Below are positions 1 through 8,381 of a stretch of 14,079 nucleotides of DNA, in pieces (position 1 is the stretch's first letter; each line of letters begins with the position of its first letter). Made by a program: the position numbers and the translations under genes. Location: assembly GCA_035485475.1 (NCBI GenBank), contig DATHOA010000161.1:1-14079 (forward strand). The letters are read 5' to 3'. The stretch comes from DAIDKA01 sp035485475 (GTDB lineage: Bacteria; Pseudomonadota; Gammaproteobacteria; Steroidobacterales; Steroidobacteraceae). The notes beneath the pieces were generated by a model that had not been told where the DNA came from, ran no database searches, and saw only the letters and a program-made list of their open reading frames with translations.

Positions 1-1105
1 CCACCGATGAGCACCGCATTGAGCGTGCCGTCATAAACCTTGTTGCTCGCCACAGACCCGGTGACCGTGAGGGAGGCGGGGGTGATGTTCGCCGTCAGTC
101 CGGTCGGCTCAGTGAGGGTGTAGTTACCGGCACTGGCACCCGCCACACTATCGCTCGCCGTCACGGGGAGGTTGCTGCCCACATCCTTGGCGGCGAAGTT
201 GCCCGCCTGCGTAAGCAGGAGGATCCCGTCCCCCGCGATCTCGCCATTGAGACTGCCACTGGTGAGCACCGCATTGAGCGTGCCGTCATAAACCTTGTTG
301 CTCGCCACAGACCCGTTGACCGTGAGGGAGGCGGGGGTGATGCTCGCCGTCAGTCCGGTCGGCTCGGTGAGGGTGTAGTTGCCGGCACTGGCACCCGCCA
401 CACTATCGCTCGCCGTCACGGGGAGATTGTTGCCTACATCCTTGGCAACAAAGCTACCCGCCTGCGTGAGCAGGAGAATCCCGTCTCCCGCGATCTCGCC
501 AATGAGGTGTCCGCCGGTGAGCACCGCATTGAGCGTACCGTCGTAGACCTTACCGCCGGCGCTCTGGCCAGTGACTGTGAGGGAAGCGGGCGTGATGCTT
601 GCAGTGAGGCCAGTCGGTTCCGTCAGGGTGTAGTTACCAGCGCTGGCACCCGCCACACTATCGTTCGCCGTCACGGGGAGGTTGCTCCCCACATCCTTGG
701 CGGCGAAGTTGCCCGCCTGCGTCAGCAGGAGAATCCCGTCCCCCGCGATCTCGCCATTGAGACTGCCACCGATGAGCACCGCATTGAGCGTGCCGTCATA
801 AACCTTGTTGCTCGCCACAGACCCGGTGACCGTGAGGGAGGCGGGGGTGATGTTCGCCGTCAGTCCGGTCGGCTCAGTGAGGGTGTAGTTACCGGCACTG
901 GCACCTGCCACACTATCGCTCGCCGTCACGGGGAGGTTGCTGCCCACATCCTTGGCTGCGAAGTTGCCCGCCTGCGTAAGCAGGAGGATCCCGTCCCCGG
1001 GGAGCTCGCCATCTATGCTGCCGCCGGTGAGCACCGCATTGAGCGTGCCGTCATAAACCTTGTTGCCAACGCTTTGGCCGGTGACCGTCAGCGCCGCGGG
1101 ATTGA
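1..1105 (-). repeat. Tandem 255-bp repeats encoding YDG domains
   Basis: The segment beginning gcaccgcattgagcg recurs at 11, 266, 521, 776 and 1031, an exact 255-bp period (85 codons), so reading frame is kept. Each unit carries KVYDGTLNAVL, then AGNFAAKDVG, then GNYTLTEPTGL and ITPASLTVTG, the usual layout of YDG/MBG beta-sandwich repeats in adhesins. Four full units and the start of a fifth are visible, and the array probably continues past the left edge. Units at 1-240 and 766-1005 differ at only about 5 positions, closer to each other than to the units between them. The unit from 521 is the most changed around its YDG start. Confidence 0.9.
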
Positions 1106-3821
1106 TAGTCAGCGTGCCGCTCACGTAATTAAGGATGTATCCACCCTGGTTGGAGTACAACCCGCTGGGTGCGATTACATAGCTGCCGACGTTGGTCGCG
1201 GTTTGCGCGGTGCCGCTGTAGGAAACAGCGCCGAACAGGTTACTGCTGGGTGTAACCGAATAGTTCACGCCAAATGCTGGGTTACCCTGTCCGTAAATCC
1301 TTGTGGTGTTGTTCGCTGTCACCGTCAGCGGGGTCATGAAGCCGCTTAGCAGAGGGTCGGTGAGTCCCCCATACATCACCCAGGTCCCGACGAAGTCCCA
1401 CGACGGAGTGTCGGGACTGTTAGCGGTGGTCGCCGAAACGAAATTGGCTTGGGTCATCATCTGCGCAGCGGTCATGCCAATACCGCCGCCCGCTGAAATC
1501 TGCACAAGCGACGTCGTCTTGTCCCAGTAGCTGTCGGTGACCACGTTTGCGTTACTACTCCCGAGGAGAGCACCGATGCTGGCACCGGTACCGCTGACGC
1601 CACCCGCAGCGTAGGTATTAGTCACGGTGCCGGAAGTGTTGCTGCCAATCAGGCCGCCGACACCCGCGCCGCCACCGCCGTCGACATTGCCCGTGGCGTA
1701 GCTGTCGCTGATTGCTCCAGATGTGTTGCTGCCAATCAGACCACCGGTACCGGCGGCGCCATTCACATTGCCTGTGGCGTAACTTTTGCTAATCGCTCCT
1801 GATGTGCTGCTGCCCACCAAGCCGCCGGTGCCAGCGGCGCCCGCGACGAATCCCGTGGCGTAGCTGTCGCTGATCGCTCCGGATGTGTTGCTCCCGACCA
1901 AGCCGCCAGTGCCGGCAGCGCCGCTGACACTTCCCGTCGAGTAGCTGAAGCTGATCGACCCGGTTGTGTTGCTTCCGACTAAACCGCCAGTGCCGGCAGC
2001 GCCACTAACGCTACTCGCGGAATAGCTGCCGCTAATCGGAACGGCGGCCCCATTGTTTCCGACCAGTCCGCCGGTCCCCGCACCACCGATCACACTACCG
2101 CCAAGGAGGCCCACATTGCGGACGGTGGCGCCGGTTCCCGTGGCGCCGAACAGGCCGACATTGGGGGTCGTCAAGCTGATCGTGAGATTGCTGATCGCGT
2201 GACCCAACCCGTCAAAGGTTCCGGAGAAGGGCGTTCCGAGAGTGCCGATTGGCGTGAAGCCAGCACCGATGTTCCAAGCCGAGGTTGCGGACGCGTCAAT
2301 GTTGCTTCCAAGGGCGTATTGTCCGGTCAAGCCGCCGTTGACCCCCTGCAAGTCGGTGCCGCTCGTGCTGCCCGCAGCCCCGAGCATATTGAGCACCTTG
2401 TAGGCGCTGCCCGCGATCGAGAGATTTGGCGCAGCTCCGGACAATGTGACCGAGACGCCATTCTGCAGCGCATAGATTCCGGTGCCGCTCGCTGCTGCGC
2501 CGCCGTTTGGCGTGTTGGGGTTGATGACCAGGCCGGCGGTGTTGCCGGTGGCAACGATGTTGGCATTGATATTGACGTTGTTGGAGGAGGTGAGTGTCAG
2601 TACGGTGTTCGCGCCCCACGTAACTACGTCGTTGACATTGATATTGCCCACTCCAGGCGTAAATCCGGAGCTGCTCTCGACCAGTACAGATGTCGTGCCA
2701 AGCTCACCCGAGAGCGCGGCTCCGGTAATGTCTCCGCCACTGGCGACGATCGTAAAGTCGTTCGGATCAATCAGCCAGCTACCATAGGGTCCTGAGGCAG
2801 CGGCGGTCGTGACTTTGGCGTCGGCGGCAACCTCGACATGTGCCGCGGAGGTCTCGATGAAGCCACCGTTGCCGCCGTTCGGCGCCGACGCATCGAGCGT
2901 GCCGCCCACTTTAACGGTGCCGGCGACCATCCCGGCCCGCAAGATGATGCTGCCATCATGGCTGTCGACTGTGCGAGCTTCGATGACACCCGTGTTGTTG
3001 ACCACGCTGGCCACCAGGGCGTTCTTGGCGCCCGCCGTCATGAGGACCTGCCCGCCATCGGCGCGAATCAGGCCGCCGTTTTCGATGAGACTCTGTAATT
3101 CGCTTTGGTCGACCTGCAAGTGCACGAGACTGTTTTGGCTGAACGTGAGTGTTGCGACGCTGCCCGCTGCCAGAGCGACGGTGCCGAGTTGCGCGCTGAT
3201 CACGCCCTGGTTGCTGACATGACTGGCGAGCAGCGCAACGTAGCCGCCCGGAGCCGCGTTGATCACGCCCTCATTGATCACACTGTTCGAGCTGTCGCCG
3301 CTGAAGGACTTGGTGCTGCGATCGGCGCTGGTGTCATCGAAATCCAGAGTCGTGGCGACCAGGCCGCCCACGTTGATCTCGGCACCGGGACCGAACAGGA
3401 TGCCGTTCGGATTGATCAGAAAGATCTGTCCATTGGCGTGCAGGTGCCCGAAGATCTGCGTGCCGTTGGCATCGAGGATGCGATTGACGGCAATTGCACT
3501 GGCCGACGGCTGCACGAAATTCACAGTGTCTTGCGGCGCGATGTTGAAGCTGGTCCAGCTCAACGAGAGCTTCGGGCTCTGCTGCGTAATCGTGGTGAGG
3601 GCGCCGCACTGGACGATGCTGCCGCTGCCCGCGGTCACCTGTCCGCCGGAAGGTCCCCCCGCTTGCGCGAACGATGCAGTGATCAACGGCATCGCGGCGA
3701 TAAGCACACGGGTTACGCGCTTGCCCTGGCCACGTGTCTTCTCGGCCACGGGGATCCAGAGGTTGTGTATCGCGCTCCAGATCAGTCGATACGTGCGGTT
3801 CATCGAAGCATGGCGGTTCAT
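1..3821 (-). CDS. TpsA-type filamentous haemagglutinin-like adhesin (5' part; C-terminus beyond left edge)
   Basis: Large secreted surface adhesin of the two-partner secretion class, normally exported by Sec and then by a TpsB outer-membrane partner, which is not in this window. The frame is open for 1273 codons from the ATG at 3821 to the left edge. Residues 1-54 form an extended signal peptide: an ESPR-like stretch (MNRTYRLIWSAIHNLW, from residue 7), a basic spacer, a hydrophobic core and a probable cleavage after AQA. The TPS haemagglutination domain follows, with the NPNG motif at 137-140. A beta-helical part contains WLIDPNDFTI, then come GLUG repeats (about 578-766), one MBG-type domain with YGQGNPAFGVNY (about 840-905) and near-identical 85-residue YDG repeats to the edge. 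A GGGAGAG ribosome site lies 9 nt before the ATG at 3821; an alternative ATG at 3803 would start exactly at the ESPR. The family is clear; the ligand is unknown and total length cannot be seen. Confidence 0.93.
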   Translation of the reverse strand, partial: MNRHASMNRTYRLIWSAIHNLWIPVAEKTRGQGKRVTRVLIAAMPLITASFAQAGGPSGGQVTAGSGSIVQCGALTTITQQSPKLSLSWTSFNIAPQDTVNFVQPSASAIAVNRILDANGTQIFGHLHANGQIFLINPNGILFGPGAEINVGGLVATTLDFDDTSADRSTKSFSGDSSNSVINEGVINAAPGGYVALLASHVSNQGVISAQLGTVALAAGSVATLTFSQNSLVHLQVDQSELQSLIENGGLIRADGGQVLMTAGAKNALVASVVNNTGVIEARTVDSHDGSIILRAGMVAGTVKVGGTLDASAPNGGNGGFIETSAAHVEVAADAKVTTAAASGPYGSWLIDPNDFTIVASGGDITGAALSGELGTTSVLVESSSGFTPGVGNINVNDVVTWGANTVLTLTSSNNVNINANIVATGNTAGLVINPNTPNGGAAASGTGIYALQNGVSVTLSGAAPNLSIAGSAYKVLNMLGAAGSTSGTDLQGVNGGLTGQYALGSNIDASATSAWNIGAGFTPIGTLGTPFSGTFDGLGHAISNLTISLTTPNVGLFGATGTGATVRNVGLLGGSVIGGAGTGGLVGNNGAAVPISGSYSASSVSGAAGTGGLVGSNTTGSISFSYSTGSVSGAAGTGGLVGSNTSGAISDSYATGFVAGAAGTGGLVGSSTSGAISKSYATGNVNGAAGTGGLIGSNTSGAISDSYATGNVDGGGGAGVGGLIGSNTSGTVTNTYAAGGVSGTGASIGALLGSSNANVVTDSYWDKTTSLVQISAGGGIGMTAAQMMTQANFVSATTANSPDTPSWDFVGTWVMYGGLTDPLLSGFMTPLTVTANNTTRIYGQGNPAFGVNYSVTPSSNLFGAVSYSGTAQTATNVGSYVIAPSGLYSNQGGYILNYVSGTLTINPAALTVTGQSVGNKVYDGTLNAVLTGGSIDGELPGDGILLLTQAGNFAAKDVGSNLPVTASDSVAGASAGNYTLTEPTGLTANITPASLTVTGSVASNKVYDGTLNAVLIGGSLNGEIAGDGILLLTQAGNFAAKDVGSNLPVTANDSVAGASAGNYTLTEPTGLTASITPASLTVTGQSAGGKVYDGTLNAVLTGGHLIGEIAGDGILLLTQAGSFVAKDVGNNLPVTASDSVAGASAGNYTLTEPTGLTASITPASLTVNGSVASNKVYDGTLNAVLTSGSLNGEIAGDGILLLTQAGNFAAKDVGSNLPVTASDSVAGASAGNYTLTEPTGLTANITPASLTVTGSVASNKVYDGTLNAVLIG
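1524..2090 (-). repeat. GLUG repeats of the adhesin (81-bp period)
   Basis: Seven successive copies of a roughly 27-residue motif of the form AGTGGLVGSNTSGAISDSYA occur in the adhesin frame. Most are spaced 81 bp apart (for example gccggcag at 1911 and 1992). The last copy ends in DSYWDKTTS, the usual closing motif of GLUG arrays. GLUG repeats are found in secreted and surface proteins of many bacteria and are expected to extend the beta-helical stalk. Confidence 0.85.
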
Positions 3822-3830
3822 TGAGCGAAA

Positions 3831-3837
3831 CTCTCCC
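3831..3837 (-). promoter_or_regulatory. Ribosome binding site of the adhesin
   Basis: GGGAGAG on the minus strand sits 9 nt before the ATG at 3821. The in-frame ATG at 3803, which would place the ESPR at the very N-terminus, has no purine-rich sequence at a suitable distance. The RBS therefore favours 3821. Confidence 0.55.
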
Positions 3838-3841
3838 GGGA

Positions 3842-3868
3842 TGTGTTCCTTATCCGGCGATGAACACA
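3842..3868. promoter_or_regulatory. Perfect dyad upstream of the adhesin (candidate operator or leader hairpin)
   Basis: TGTGTTC at 3842-3848 and GAACACA at 3862-3868 are perfect inverted copies separated by 13 bases. They lie 21-47 nt before the adhesin start inside the 161-base gap (3822-3982) between it and the receiver gene. The position suits an operator overlapping a promoter or a hairpin in the mRNA leader. No confident -35/-10 pair and no T-tailed terminator hairpin were seen in the gap. The regulator is unknown. Confidence 0.35.
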
Positions 3869-3982
3869 GTGGGCGCTCTCGCCCTGCATCGATGTCGGGA
3901 GTTCGTGACTTTTCCTGTCGTCATGCCAGATCTGCGCGTACCGTCACAGGCAAACGCAATGCACACTTGCCTGGCAACCGCC

Positions 3983-4408
3983 TTACCCCGCCAGGAGCTT
4001 CCAGTTTCCGGTAACGCCGGCATCGCCAGGCTGTTCGGGCTCGCCCAGGGTTTGCCGGATGATCGCCAGTAGTTCGGCGTTGATCACCGGCTTCTGCAGG
4101 TAAACCTGCGCGCCGGCGGCAATTACGCGATCTTGATTGCCACGCGCGTCGCGTGCGGACACGACGATGATGGGGATTGCCGCCAGCGCCGGATGGCATT
4201 GGAGCCTCTCCATGACGACGTAGCCGTCTTCTCCCGGCAGGCCCAGGTCCAGGATGATCAGGTCAGGATGCTGTTTGCGCGCCTCCGTGACGCTGCTCAG
4301 CGCATCACTCGCAAAAAACGTGTCGTATGAATTGGCTTTCAGCCGTATATGCATGGCCTGACGCACATCGGGGTCATCGTCGACAATGAGGATTCTCTTA
4401 TTAGCCAT
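3983..4408 (-). CDS. Single-domain (CheY-like) response regulator
   Basis: A 141-residue stand-alone receiver with no output domain, likely a phosphate shuttle or a regulator acting by protein contact in the cytoplasm. Visible residues are the acidic pocket VDDD (9-12), phospho-acceptor Asp54 in ILDLGLPGEDG, switch residue Ser84 in VVSARD and Lys106 in LQKP, so the receiver looks functional. The short tail after about residue 122 shows no known domain. The ATG at 4408 (MANKRILIVDDD) was chosen because the receiver fold starts there; it overlaps the end of the upstream kinase gene by 8 bases (ATGGCTAA), which suggests coupled translation. A GGTGG lies just upstream. The preceding kinase is the most likely phosphodonor (inference from adjacency). 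It is the last signalling gene before the adhesin. Confidence 0.92.
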   Translation of the reverse strand: MANKRILIVDDDPDVRQAMHIRLKANSYDTFFASDALSSVTEARKQHPDLIILDLGLPGEDGYVVMERLQCHPALAAIPIIVVSARDARGNQDRVIAAGAQVYLQKPVINAELLAIIRQTLGEPEQPGDAGVTGNWKLLAG

Positions 4409-5978
4409 TGACCACCATCCGGGAGGAGAGCTCCTTGTTGACCATTGCATGAATCGCTTCCGCCACTGCCTCGAAAGACACGCGATCAGAGGGATTGACG
4501 CCGTGTTGTGCCGCCATCAGAGAGTGAATCGACGTCGAAAGCACCAGCCCCACCCTCAGAGCCGGATCACGATTGTCGAACTGCCGCTGAATGCGCCTGG
4601 CGAGCGATTCCCCACCGGCCAGGTTGGTGGCGGCGACAATGAAGAAGAGTTCCGCGCGGCCCGACGGGCCCATTGTTGGCAGCAGCACATCCTGATCCGC
4701 GTGCAGGCAGCGCTGTAGAAGCTCGCGCATTCCGTGGGAATGTTCGCCCCGTGCCTCGTCAGACAGCCAACCGGTCTGGGAGCCCATCTCCGCCACCACG
4801 AGCGTCACGGGAGTGGGGGTGTTGGCGATATCTCCCAGCGCGGCGACGAGGAGGTTGCGCATTGAGAACAGGGGCAAAGTGAACGAGAGCACCGCGCCTT
4901 TGCCGGGAGTGCCGCTGGCCCAGATGCGACCACCCTGGCGCGCGACCAGTTCCTTGCAGATATACAGCCCCAGTCCAAGCCCCTGCCGCCCTGCCAGCGC
5001 GGGGTCCGAGGCCTGGAACAGGCGATCGAAAATGCGCTCGGTCATTGCAGGATCGATTCCGCAGCCCGAATCCATGATTTCGAGCACCAGGGTATTCGGG
5101 TCCTGCGCGTGCGCGCTCGCCCGAATTCGTACCGAGCCACCGGGCGGCGTAAACTTGATCGCGTTATCCAAGAGAATGATCAAGATCTGCCTGACACGCA
5201 TCGGATCCGCGCACACCAGCGGCAGTTGCCCGCCGAGGTCCATGGTTAGCGCTATTTCTTTGGCCTGGGCGGCCCCTTGCAGCGTACTGACCGCGAACGC
5301 GATGACTTCTGCAACGGACGTGCACTGCAGCTCAATCGCGAGTTGGCCGCCCTGGACCCGCGTGACCTCCAGCAAATCATCGATCATGGCCTGCAGCTGC
5401 TTGACGTTCCTCAGCACGATGCCCAGGTAATCGTGCTGTTCGGGAGTCAGTTCTCCACCTATGTTATCGAACAAGATGGTGACGAACTGGTAGATGGCAT
5501 TCAATGGAGATCGCAGCTCGTGCGAGACGTGCGAGAGAAATTTGTCCTTGAACTGCAGCTGGTTGACTCGGATCAGCTCCGCTTCCTGCTGCATGCGATG
5601 GCGCTCGATGGCGTGGCGCAGGGCGCGCGGCAGGGCACGGCTCTCTATCTGGCCCTTGATCAGATAGTCCTGCGCGCCTTCCCTCATGGCCTGGGCTGCC
5701 AATGCCTCATCATTGAGCCCCGTCAGCACGATGACAGGCACGTTCGGGGCGGCCGCCTGCGCCCGACGTACCGTATCGAGGCCGTGGCCATCCGGTAAGC
5801 CCATGTCCAGGAGCAGGATGTCGACCCCGCCCTTCTCCAGATGCGCGACAGCTTCGGTCATACGCAGGAGGTGGGTGAGAGCAAAGCTGCCGGCCTTCTC
5901 CTTGCGGAACATCTCATGAAGCAGTCGGGCATCGCCTGCATTATCTTCGACCAGCAGCACTTGCAGGGGCTTGCTCAT
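4401..5978 (-). CDS. Receiver-histidine kinase with an extra C-terminal domain
   Basis: A 525-residue cytoplasmic hybrid kinase with the receiver at the N-terminus. The receiver (about 5-120) has ED at 11-12, Asp58 in LLLDMGLPDGHG and Lys108 in YLIKG, and resembles the Rcp1-type receivers that pair with phytochrome-like kinases. Then come a HisKA domain with His153 in SHELRSPLN, an N box with Asn272 (DNAIKFTP), DSGCGID (303-309), and GLGLGL (333-338), so all kinase motifs are intact. Residues 374-525 form a further domain that reads like a decayed GGDEF fold (see findings). There are no membrane segments. The start is the ATG at 5978, at the beginning of the receiver, 55 bp after the upstream kinase stop; its ribosome site is weak. 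An upstream extension in this frame exists but overlaps the preceding kinase gene and looks non-coding. The receiver may be phosphorylated by the upstream PAS kinase (inference). Confidence 0.92.
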   Translation of the reverse strand: MSKPLQVLLVEDNAGDARLLHEMFRKEKAGSFALTHLLRMTEAVAHLEKGGVDILLLDMGLPDGHGLDTVRRAQAAAPNVPVIVLTGLNDEALAAQAMREGAQDYLIKGQIESRALPRALRHAIERHRMQQEAELIRVNQLQFKDKFLSHVSHELRSPLNAIYQFVTILFDNIGGELTPEQHDYLGIVLRNVKQLQAMIDDLLEVTRVQGGQLAIELQCTSVAEVIAFAVSTLQGAAQAKEIALTMDLGGQLPLVCADPMRVRQILIILLDNAIKFTPPGGSVRIRASAHAQDPNTLVLEIMDSGCGIDPAMTERIFDRLFQASDPALAGRQGLGLGLYICKELVARQGGRIWASGTPGKGAVLSFTLPLFSMRNLLVAALGDIANTPTPVTLVVAEMGSQTGWLSDEARGEHSHGMRELLQRCLHADQDVLLPTMGPSGRAELFFIVAATNLAGGESLARRIQRQFDNRDPALRVGLVLSTSIHSLMAAQHGVNPSDRVSFEAVAEAIHAMVNKELSSRMVVNG

Positions 5979-6033
5979 GGTGCGCCCGCCAGCAAGACTT
6001 CGACCAGCGCACACCGGGTTTGACGCTGCGGGG

Positions 6034-8007
6034 TCATTCGCCGATTCCTTTCGGTATCGAGAAACTGAAGGTGGAGCCTTCCCGGGGCTGCGACTCCACC
6101 CAAACGCGGCCGCCGATTCGGTCGAGCAGCTTCTTGCAGATGGACAGGCCAAGGCCGGTGCCTTCGAATTCCTCGCGTCGGTGCAGTCGCCGAAATAGGA
6201 TGAATATCTTTTCGAAGTACTCGGATTCGATTCCGATGCCGTTGTCGCGCACGGAGAATATCCATTGAGTGGCGTCACCGGTGACACATGAGATATGGAT
6301 GTGCGGGACGTCGATTCCGCGATACTTGATGGCATTGCCCACCAGATTCTGGAAAATCTGGGTCAATTGCCCATCGTCCATTATGATGTCGGGCAGCGCA
6401 TCGTGGGTAACCTCCGCGCCGCTTTCCGCGATCGCCGCGCGCAGATTGGCCAGCGCCACTTGCAGCGCGCGCTCGCTCGATATGGTGTGTGATTCCCCGA
6501 CATTTGCCCCGGCGCGCGAATATGCGAGCAGATCCAGTATCAGCCGCTGCATGCGGTCGGCACCATCAATCGCAAACGCGATGAAGTCATCGGCATCGGC
6601 ATCGAGGCGACCGTGGTAGCGCTCTGCCAGCAGCTGTGTGTAGCTGGCCACCATGCGCAGGGGTTCCTGCAGGTCATGCGAAGCAATGTAGGCGAAGTGC
6701 TCCAGTTCATCGTTGGACCGCTTCAGCTCCGCAACCGTGTTGGCCAGGTACTCCGCGGCGGTTTTGCGCACGCGAATGTCATGTGTCAGCACCTTAAACT
6801 GGACCTCGTCGAGCCTTCTCAGTTCGGTGATATCACGCCCGATCCCGATAGTGCCGATGATCTTGTTCTCGGCATCCCGATATGGGCCTTTGGTGGTCAG
6901 AAAGATCCGCTCAGCGCCATCCAGCTCGGCAACTTCTTCGACAGTGCGGGTGATTCCGGTTCGGATGATCTCCCAATCGCTGTCGGCGATGACGCGGTAG
7001 GGGCCGTCGGGCATCAGGTCGGACAGTCGCATCCCCGCCATGTCATTTCCGCTGCGGCGGTAGAGTTTGGCGCAGGCGCTGTTGGCCAGGACGAAGCGAT
7101 CCTCCAGATCGCGGATATAGATAGGGTCTGATGTTCCCTCGACAACGGAATTGAGCAAGCGGTGCTTGAGGCTCAAAGCCTGGGTCATCTGATTCAGCTG
7201 TCTCTCGGCTTCCCGACGCACGCTGATATTACGGATGGCAGCGGTCACGAGAATGCCTTCGGCGCTTGCGTGCGGGCTCAACATGATCTCTATTGGAAAC
7301 GCGCCGCCATCCTTGCGCCTGCCAATGAGCTCGATGCCGGTACCGATCTGCTGCGCCAGCGCTTCCTCCGCGGGCCGCAGCGCATCCGCAAGCAGCCGTT
7401 CCGCGAACCCCTCCGGAATGATTGTCGTGACACGCTGGCCCAGGAGTTCGTCGCGGCGATAGCCGAACTGATTCTCCGCCTGGAGGTTCAGCAAGACGAT
7501 CTCGCCGTCCTGGTTCACGACGACCATCGCATCCGGTGCGGCTTCCAGCAGGCGTCGATACTTCGCCTCGGACATGACGTGTTCGGTCATATCGCGGCTG
7601 ATTTCGGAGTATCCGATCAGTGTCCCGGCCTGGTCGTGCAGGGCCGTAATGACCAGATTCGCCAGGAATCGCGAGCCATCCTTGCGTACACGGAATTGCC
7701 GAACTTCGACTCTGCCTTGCTCTGAGGCGACGCGCAGAGTCTCCTGCGGCCTGCCTTGATCGATATCCTCCTGCAGATAGAAGCAGGAGAAATTCTTGCC
7801 GATGATTTCGGCTGCGGTATAGCCCTTGATTCGCTCTGCGCCGATATTCCAGGTCGCCACTTGGCCATGTGGATTGAGCATGAATATGGCGTAGGTCTGT
7901 ACGCCTTCCACCGCGAGGCGGAACCAGTGATCGCTGCCAACGGGGCCATTGTCCCCAGCTGATGCCACCGGCCGCAGCGGTTCTATTGTCTTCAGTGACG
8001 GTGTCAT
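6034..8007 (-). CDS. Soluble triple-PAS sensor histidine kinase
   Basis: A 657-residue histidine kinase with three PAS domains (about 26-140, 148-265 and 281-398), each closing in a PAC-like DITE/DMTE or similar segment. A helical linker follows (about 400-437), then a phytochrome-type HisKA with His444 in ASHDLQEPL, and an HATPase domain with Asn558 (NLVGNAIKYRG), VRDNGIGIE (586-594) and EGTGLGLSI (615-623). No signal peptide or membrane helix is seen, so it should sense an internal cue such as redox state, oxygen or a small ligand; which one cannot be read from the sequence. The ATG at 8007 overlaps the TGA of the HPt gene as ATGA, so translation is probably coupled. It has no receiver of its own, so its phosphate must go to a separate receiver, most simply that of the next gene. 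Confidence 0.94.
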   Translation of the reverse strand: MTPSLKTIEPLRPVASAGDNGPVGSDHWFRLAVEGVQTYAIFMLNPHGQVATWNIGAERIKGYTAAEIIGKNFSCFYLQEDIDQGRPQETLRVASEQGRVEVRQFRVRKDGSRFLANLVITALHDQAGTLIGYSEISRDMTEHVMSEAKYRRLLEAAPDAMVVVNQDGEIVLLNLQAENQFGYRRDELLGQRVTTIIPEGFAERLLADALRPAEEALAQQIGTGIELIGRRKDGGAFPIEIMLSPHASAEGILVTAAIRNISVRREAERQLNQMTQALSLKHRLLNSVVEGTSDPIYIRDLEDRFVLANSACAKLYRRSGNDMAGMRLSDLMPDGPYRVIADSDWEIIRTGITRTVEEVAELDGAERIFLTTKGPYRDAENKIIGTIGIGRDITELRRLDEVQFKVLTHDIRVRKTAAEYLANTVAELKRSNDELEHFAYIASHDLQEPLRMVASYTQLLAERYHGRLDADADDFIAFAIDGADRMQRLILDLLAYSRAGANVGESHTISSERALQVALANLRAAIAESGAEVTHDALPDIIMDDGQLTQIFQNLVGNAIKYRGIDVPHIHISCVTGDATQWIFSVRDNGIGIESEYFEKIFILFRRLHRREEFEGTGLGLSICKKLLDRIGGRVWVESQPREGSTFSFSIPKGIGE

Positions 8008-8381
8008 ACGCCGTCGCCGGTTTCATCTGCAAGACTGAGCGCGAGTGCCTGCATGGCGAATACCAGGGACGGATCAGATGCTTGCCGGTTCGCATCCAGC
8101 GCAGCGGCAATTGCTGCCAGCTCTACTGCCTTCGCGCCGTCACCCAGCGACTGAAATCCGAACACCAGGGCGGCCCCGCGCAGTCGATGCGCGAACGCGC
8201 GGATGTCTAAAAAGATCGGGGCCGGCGCGGCTTTGGCGCTTGCCAGCGCCTGGGTCAACGCCGCCAACTGCCTTTGTTCCTTCCGCAGGCGCTCCTGAAA
8301 ACGTTCGCGCAGTTTCGCGAACTGCTCGTCCGGAGTTCCCGTCTCCAATGGCGGGATCTGTTGACGCCGATTCGGTTTCAC
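8004..8381 (-). CDS. Discrete HPt (histidine phosphotransfer) domain protein
   Basis: A 125-residue protein expected to carry phosphate between receivers in a multistep relay. The core motif FAHRLRGAALVFGF gives His65 as the phospho-site, with the small residues and helix pattern of HPt bundles. A charged, coiled-coil-like helix (about 19-47) precedes it. The start is a GTG at 8381 that overlaps the TGA of the receiver-GGDEF gene as GTGA, and its own TGA overlaps the next ATG as ATGA. The frame stays open far upstream (to 8822), but that part is out of frame with the GGDEF gene and looks like nonsense protein, so the short GTG form is preferred. Short HPt genes like this are easily missed by gene callers. 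The pairing with particular receivers is inferred from gene order. Confidence 0.85.
   Translation of the reverse strand: MKPNRRQQIPPLETGTPDEQFAKLRERFQERLRKEQRQLAALTQALASAKAAPAPIFLDIRAFAHRLRGAALVFGFQSLGDGAKAVELAAIAAALDANRQASDPSLVFAMQALALSLADETGDGV

Noticed and set aside
507..1349. 280-codon open frame on the plus strand over the adhesin repeats
   Set aside because: It is the mirror of the adhesin codons; its length comes from the 255-bp repeats lacking stops on both strands. The minus-strand frame has the known domains.
3906..3923. TGAC-N10-GTCA in the adhesin upstream region, considered as a FleQ-like site
   Set aside because: The arms are only 4 bp, and the spacing and centre do not fit the GTCAATAAATTGAC-type consensus.
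5979..6335. 119-codon N-terminal extension of the receiver-kinase
   Set aside because: It overlaps the kinase core of the upstream gene, is Ser/Arg-rich without a domain, and the receiver fold begins at the ATG at 5978.
7229..8110. 293-codon minus-strand frame across the PAS kinase start
   Set aside because: It is out of frame with the PAS kinase and HPt genes, with an Arg-rich composition typical of a shifted frame in GC-rich DNA.
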